From an uncultured Lachnospiraceae bacterium (GTDB lineage: Bacteria > Bacillota_A > Clostridia > Lachnospirales > Lachnospiraceae), in the NCBI GenBank assembly GCA_902795835.1, contig CADBNA010000463.1:1-8398 (forward strand): a DNA stretch of 8,398 nt. Reading direction: 5' to 3'. The position numbers and the translations under genes are program-made. The notes under the pieces were generated by a model. It worked only from the letters and a program-made list of their open reading frames with translations. It did no database searches and was not told the DNA's origin. Shown here piece after piece: positions 6,134 to 8,398 of the stretch (positions are counted from its first letter, which is position 1; each line of letters starts with the position of its first letter).

Positions 6134-6391
6134 ATGAGCCAGAAAAAGGTTGATGCCTACAAGGAAGAGAAGAGAAACCGCCAGCAGATCATGCGGAGGG
6201 AGAAGATGACAAGAAGACTGGAAGCGCTGGTTGCTGCCGTCATCTGCATTGCCCTGATTGCATGGTTCAGCATAGCGGTGGTTCTGCATGCCAGGAGCGC
6301 CGCACCGGTGGAGACAGTTACGACTTCTCTGGATCTGAGTGCACTGGATAACTATAACATGATGCTGGAGGATCTGGCGGCGGAAGAATAG
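6134..6391 (+). CDS. Small single-pass membrane protein, unknown function
   Basis: The 85-residue product begins with a hydrophilic, strongly basic stretch (residues 1-28, rich in K, R, E and Q, likely helical), then one hydrophobic segment (about 31-51, LVAAVICIALIAWFSIAVVL), then an acidic C-terminal tail ending in LEDLAAEE. By the positive-inside rule the N-terminus should be cytoplasmic and the tail outside. It lacks a signal-peptidase site, so it is probably an anchored protein rather than secreted. The ATG at 6134 has an AAAGGA site about seven bases upstream. The sense of a real gene is supported by its own TATAAT promoter and a strong terminator 38 bases after its stop. I recognise no named family, though similar small proteins may be widespread in Lachnospiraceae. 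No partner gene is adjacent. Confidence 0.78.
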   Translation: MSQKKVDAYKEEKRNRQQIMRREKMTRRLEALVAAVICIALIAWFSIAVVLHARSAAPVETVTTSLDLSALDNYNMMLEDLAAEE

Positions 6392-6429
6392 AGACCGGGA
6401 GCCGGATTTCTGTGAGCGCTGCCGGAATC

Positions 6430-6484
6430 AAAAAGGCTGTGTGCCGTTTGACAGACGGATGTCTGTCCGGCGCACAGCCTTTTT
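6430..6484. terminator. Two-way terminator between the small membrane-protein gene and the cold-shock gene
   Basis: AAAAAGGCTGTGTGCCG (6430-6446) pairs with CGGCGCACAGCCTTTTT (6468-6484) with a single G-T pair. Inside it, GACAGAC (6450-6456) pairs with GTCTGTC (6461-6467) around GGAT, separated from the outer stem by an unpaired TTT on one side. The T-run on the plus strand and the A-run at the other end let it stop transcription from both convergent genes. Confidence 0.92.
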
Positions 6485-6505
6485 CTGTCCTGAGGTTACG
6501 TATGT

Positions 6506-6706
6506 TTACAGCTTGACGACATTGGCTGCCTGCATGCCCTTCGGTCCCTCGATCACATCATAAGAGACGGCCTGACCTTCATCCAGAGTCTTGAAGCCCT
6601 CGCCCTGGATCGCGGTAAAATGCACGAAAACATCCTTTCCGTCTTCGCCGGTAATAAAGCCAAATCCTTTTTCGGCATTGAACCATTTAACAGTTCCCTT
6701 ATTCAT
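6506..6706 (-). CDS. Cold-shock domain protein (CspA family)
   Basis: A 66-residue single cold-shock domain, an OB-fold that binds single-stranded RNA and DNA and acts as an RNA chaperone in the cytoplasm. RNP1 is KGFGFI (residues 13-18) and RNP2 is VFVHF (26-30); the opening [18 protein letters not shown] and the closing QAANV are typical. The length is normal. GGAGG (6720-6716 on the minus strand) lies nine bases before the ATG. A consensus promoter upstream gives a leader of about 95 bases, in keeping with cold-shock genes, whose leaders often control translation. It converges on the small membrane-protein gene and shares its terminator. Paralogues (cspA, cspB, cspC and others) cannot be told apart here, so no symbol is given. 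Confidence 0.95.
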   Translation of the reverse strand: MNKGTVKWFNAEKGFGFITGEDGKDVFVHFTAIQGEGFKTLDEGQAVSYDVIEGPKGMQAANVVKL

Positions 6707-6787
6707 TTTCAGTTACCTCCAACAATAGTAAAATAAATATTTCTCACGTGAACTGCAAAATCAATTCCCTGCCAAAGACTTGCTCTC

Positions 6788-6806
6788 GCTGTTGCGTGAC
6801 AACAGC
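6788..6806 (-). promoter_or_regulatory. Inverted repeat at the transcription start of the cold-shock gene
   Basis: GCTGTTG (6788-6794) and CAACAGC (6800-6806) are perfect seven-base arms around CGTGA. The site begins one base past the -10 box and covers the expected start near 6801. It could be an operator at +1, or, if transcription begins at the -10 edge, a hairpin at the 5' end of the mRNA that affects stability. Confidence 0.55.
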
Positions 6807-6807
6807 A

Positions 6808-6836
6808 ATTATAGACAAGGGATTCCGGAATGTCAA
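6808..6836 (-). promoter_or_regulatory. Consensus promoter of the cold-shock gene
   Basis: On the minus strand TTGACA (6836-6831), 17 bases, TATAAT (6813-6808) matches the vegetative consensus at all twelve positions. Its spacer contains the perfect palindrome ATTCCGGAAT (6822-6831). Such a promoter would be very strong unless held back. Confidence 0.93.
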
Positions 6837-6901
6837 TACATGCTTCTGTTGTGTTTCATATTTTCCTGCGTGTGACCGGGGAGAAGCGCGGGAAGATGCC
6901 C

Positions 6902-6947
6902 GCAGGGTCCCTGCAGAGGGAGTTATTCTTGAAAACAGGGCCTGTTT
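6902..6947. promoter_or_regulatory. Pair of related palindromes at the pyrC promoter (candidate operators)
   Basis: GCAGGG-T-CCCTGC (6902-6914) and AAACAGG-G-CCTGTTT (6933-6947) are both perfect palindromes with one central base and a shared CAGG/CCTG core. Their centres (6908 and 6940) are 32 bases apart, close to three DNA turns. The first lies upstream of the -35 box; the second starts within it and fills much of the spacer. The arrangement suggests two dimers bound on one DNA face, but no regulator is identified. Confidence 0.5.
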
Positions 6948-6957
6948 ACTATATAAT
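6929..6957 (+). promoter_or_regulatory. pyrC promoter
   Basis: TTGAAA (6929-6934), 17 bases, TATAAT (6952-6957) is a strong promoter. The start near 6964 leaves a leader of only about 37 bases, with no room for a PyrR-type attenuator, so control by pyrimidines, if any, should act at initiation. Confidence 0.85.
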
Positions 6958-7000
6958 CAGAACATCTATAAACCGATCCGGAAGAAAGCGGGAAGGGATT

Positions 7001-8281
7001 ATGAGTTCAATACTGATCAGAAACGGAAGACTGTTGGATCCGGACAGAGGCCTGGATATGACAGGGGATCTGTATCTGCTTGACGGCAGGATCGCCCCTC
7101 TGCCGGAAGACGGCGCATCCGCGGACGAAGTGATCGATGCTTCCGGATGTTATGTATGTCCCGGTCTGATTGACATGCACGTACATCTGCGGGATCCGGG
7201 ACAGACATGGAAAGAAGATATCGGCACGGGCAGCCGGGCAGCGGCAGCAGGCGGTTTTACGACGATTGTAGCCATGCCGAATTCCCGGCCTGTCATCGAT
7301 GATCCGGACCGGGTAGATTATGTGTTAAACAAAGCGGAATCGGTCGCGCCGATCCATGTGCTGCAGGCCGGTGCCGCAACCGTCGGACAGAAGGGCAGAG
7401 AACCTGCTCCCATTGAGGAGATGGCGGCGCACGGAATTCCGGCAGTCAGTGAAGACGGGAAATCTGTCATGAATGCCGCCGTCTGCCGGAAGGTTATGCA
7501 GAAGGCTGCCGCGCTGGGCATACCGTTTCTCGATCACTGTGAAGACGCGGATCTGGTCAGCGGCGGCTGTGTAAACGCAGACGAAGTGTCGGAAAAAGAG
7601 GGCCTTCCCGGAATCACCAACACGACGGAAGACGTGATTGCGGCCAGAGATATTCTGCTGGCGGCGGAAACGGGCGTACATCTCCATCTGTGTCACTGCT
7701 CCACGGCAGGCAGCGCAGAAATGCTCAGACTTGCCAAAAAAGAAGGCCTGGACGTGTCAGGCGAAGTCTGCCCGCATCATTTTACGCTGACAAGCGCAGA
7801 CCGGGTGCCGGGAGATACCAATTACAAAATGAATCCGCCCCTCCGGACGGAGGCCGACAGGCAGGCCCTGCTGGAAGGACTGAGGGACGGCACCTTTGAA
7901 GTGATCAGTACGGATCACGCGCCGCACAGCAGAGAGGAAAAGCAGGCATCCATGACGGAAGCGCCCTTTGGAATCGTGGGGCTGGAAACCGCAGTTCCGC
8001 TGGTCATCACGGAGCTGACGGAAAAGGGAATCCTTACGCCCCTGCAGATGACAGAAAAGATGAGCGCCAATCCCGCACGCATCCTGCACCTGACAGACAG
8101 AGGATCCCTGCGGGAGGGAATGGCGGCGGATGTCGTCATCATCGATCCTGCGGAGGAATACAGGATCGATCCTTCTTCCTTTGTCTCAAAAGGCCGCAAT
8201 ACTCCTTTTGCGGGACGCCGGGTGCGCGGCCGCGTAAAACTGACGATCTGCGACGGAAGGATTGTTTACCGGCATAAGTAA
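7001..8281 (+). CDS. pyrC: Dihydroorotase
   Basis: A cytoplasmic zinc amidohydrolase that interconverts carbamoyl-aspartate and dihydroorotate, the third step of pyrimidine synthesis. The 426 residues fit the class I form found in Bacillus (about 428). Metal ligands are visible: H60 and H62 in DMHVHLRDPG, D152 in VSEDGKSVM (where class II enzymes use a carboxylated lysine), H179 in DHCED, H232 in HLCHCST, and catalytic D305 in STDHAPH. The C-terminal MSANPARIL and GMAADVVIID are typical of the amidohydrolase fold. I chose ATG 7001 because the family begins here (ILIRNGRLLDP) and a GGAAGGGA tract lies directly upstream, though closer than ideal; the open frame runs back to 6830 but crosses the promoter. 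Allantoinase and dihydropyrimidinase are less likely given HVHLRDPG. No terminator follows, so further pyr genes may continue downstream. Confidence 0.95.
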   Translation: MSSILIRNGRLLDPDRGLDMTGDLYLLDGRIAPLPEDGASADEVIDASGCYVCPGLIDMHVHLRDPGQTWKEDIGTGSRAAAAGGFTTIVAMPNSRPVIDDPDRVDYVLNKAESVAPIHVLQAGAATVGQKGREPAPIEEMAAHGIPAVSEDGKSVMNAAVCRKVMQKAAALGIPFLDHCEDADLVSGGCVNADEVSEKEGLPGITNTTEDVIAARDILLAAETGVHLHLCHCSTAGSAEMLRLAKKEGLDVSGEVCPHHFTLTSADRVPGDTNYKMNPPLRTEADRQALLEGLRDGTFEVISTDHAPHSREEKQASMTEAPFGIVGLETAVPLVITELTEKGILTPLQMTEKMSANPARILHLTDRGSLREGMAADVVIIDPAEEYRIDPSSFVSKGRNTPFAGRRVRGRVKLTICDGRIVYRHK

Positions 8282-8322
8282 AAAACAGGTAATTGCAAAA
8301 CGGCATGCGGCCGGGAAATTGT

Positions 8323-8398
8323 ATGAACATTCAAACGGCTTCCGCGCAAAGAACTTCTAAGCATTCACGTCATCTGCTGAGAACATTCGCAGAAATCA
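8323..8398 (+). CDS. Possible start of a further gene, cut by the window edge
   Basis: From ATG 8323 an open frame runs to the window end (25 codons, beginning MNIQTASAQRT), with GGGA a few bases upstream as a weak ribosome binding site. In-frame alternatives start at ATG 8305 or TTG 8293. No family is recognisable, and it does not resemble the starts of pyrF, pyrK, pyrD or carA that I know. The remaining bases after pyrC (8282-8322) show no terminator or promoter. The frame may be chance. Confidence 0.2.
   Translation, partial: MNIQTASAQRTSKHSRHLLRTFAEI

Noticed and set aside
6830..7000. 57-codon N-terminal extension of pyrC
   Set aside because: The frame crosses the pyrC promoter and the cold-shock promoter, and the dihydroorotase family begins at ILIRNGR just after ATG 7001.
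6964..7000. PyrR-type attenuator before pyrC
   Set aside because: The leader is only about 37 bases and contains no terminator hairpin.
1..8398. Mobile element, phage, CRISPR or defence system
   Set aside because: No transposase, integrase, repeat-spacer array, toxin-antitoxin pair or nuclease-type gene is visible; all clear genes are housekeeping or small conserved ones.

Overview
The window looks like a core-chromosome segment of a Gram-positive anaerobe of the class Clostridia, most likely family Lachnospiraceae. The clues are slightly G+C-rich coding DNA with Firmicute-type promoters (near-consensus -35/-10 boxes with 17-bp spacers), purine-rich ribosome binding sites, a tRNA-Thr with discriminator U and no encoded CCA, a bacterial GlnRS, an HtpG with an acidic insert, and a protein that looks like DUF5721, a family I associate with Lachnospiraceae. 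These lineage calls rest on recognition and not on a search.

Layout. 1-262: a tRNA-Thr(GGU) gene with a strong promoter embedded in a perfect 33-bp inverted repeat, followed by an intrinsic terminator. 284-2738: glnS (glutaminyl-tRNA synthetase) from its own promoter, a 186-bp gap with one doubtful 38-codon ORF, then gtrA (small GtrA-type membrane protein), closed by a strong terminator hairpin. 2703-5463: that same hairpin is a near-perfect CIRCE operator (HrcA site) placed just before the promoter of htpG (Hsp90). htpG overlaps aroK (shikimate kinase) by an ATGA, so a biosynthetic gene appears to ride in a heat-shock operon. 5470-6012: a convergent DUF5721-like gene on the minus strand, six bases from the aroK stop. 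6027-6484: a divergent promoter and a gene for an 85-residue single-pass membrane protein, ending in a large two-way terminator shared with the convergent cold-shock gene (6506-6706, minus). 6707-7000: divergent promoter region of the cold-shock gene and pyrC, rich in palindromes. 7001-8281: pyrC (dihydroorotase, pyrimidine synthesis). 8282-8398: no terminator seen; possibly the start of another reading frame.

The genes are mostly housekeeping: translation (tRNA-Thr, GlnRS), protein folding, cold shock, shikimate and pyrimidine pathways. I see no mobile element, CRISPR array, phage gene or defence system. The interesting material is regulatory: a promoter that is itself a palindrome and reads as a promoter both ways, a CIRCE element that doubles as an upstream gene's terminator and sits upstream of the -35 box, and a pair of related palindromes 32 bp apart at the pyrC promoter.
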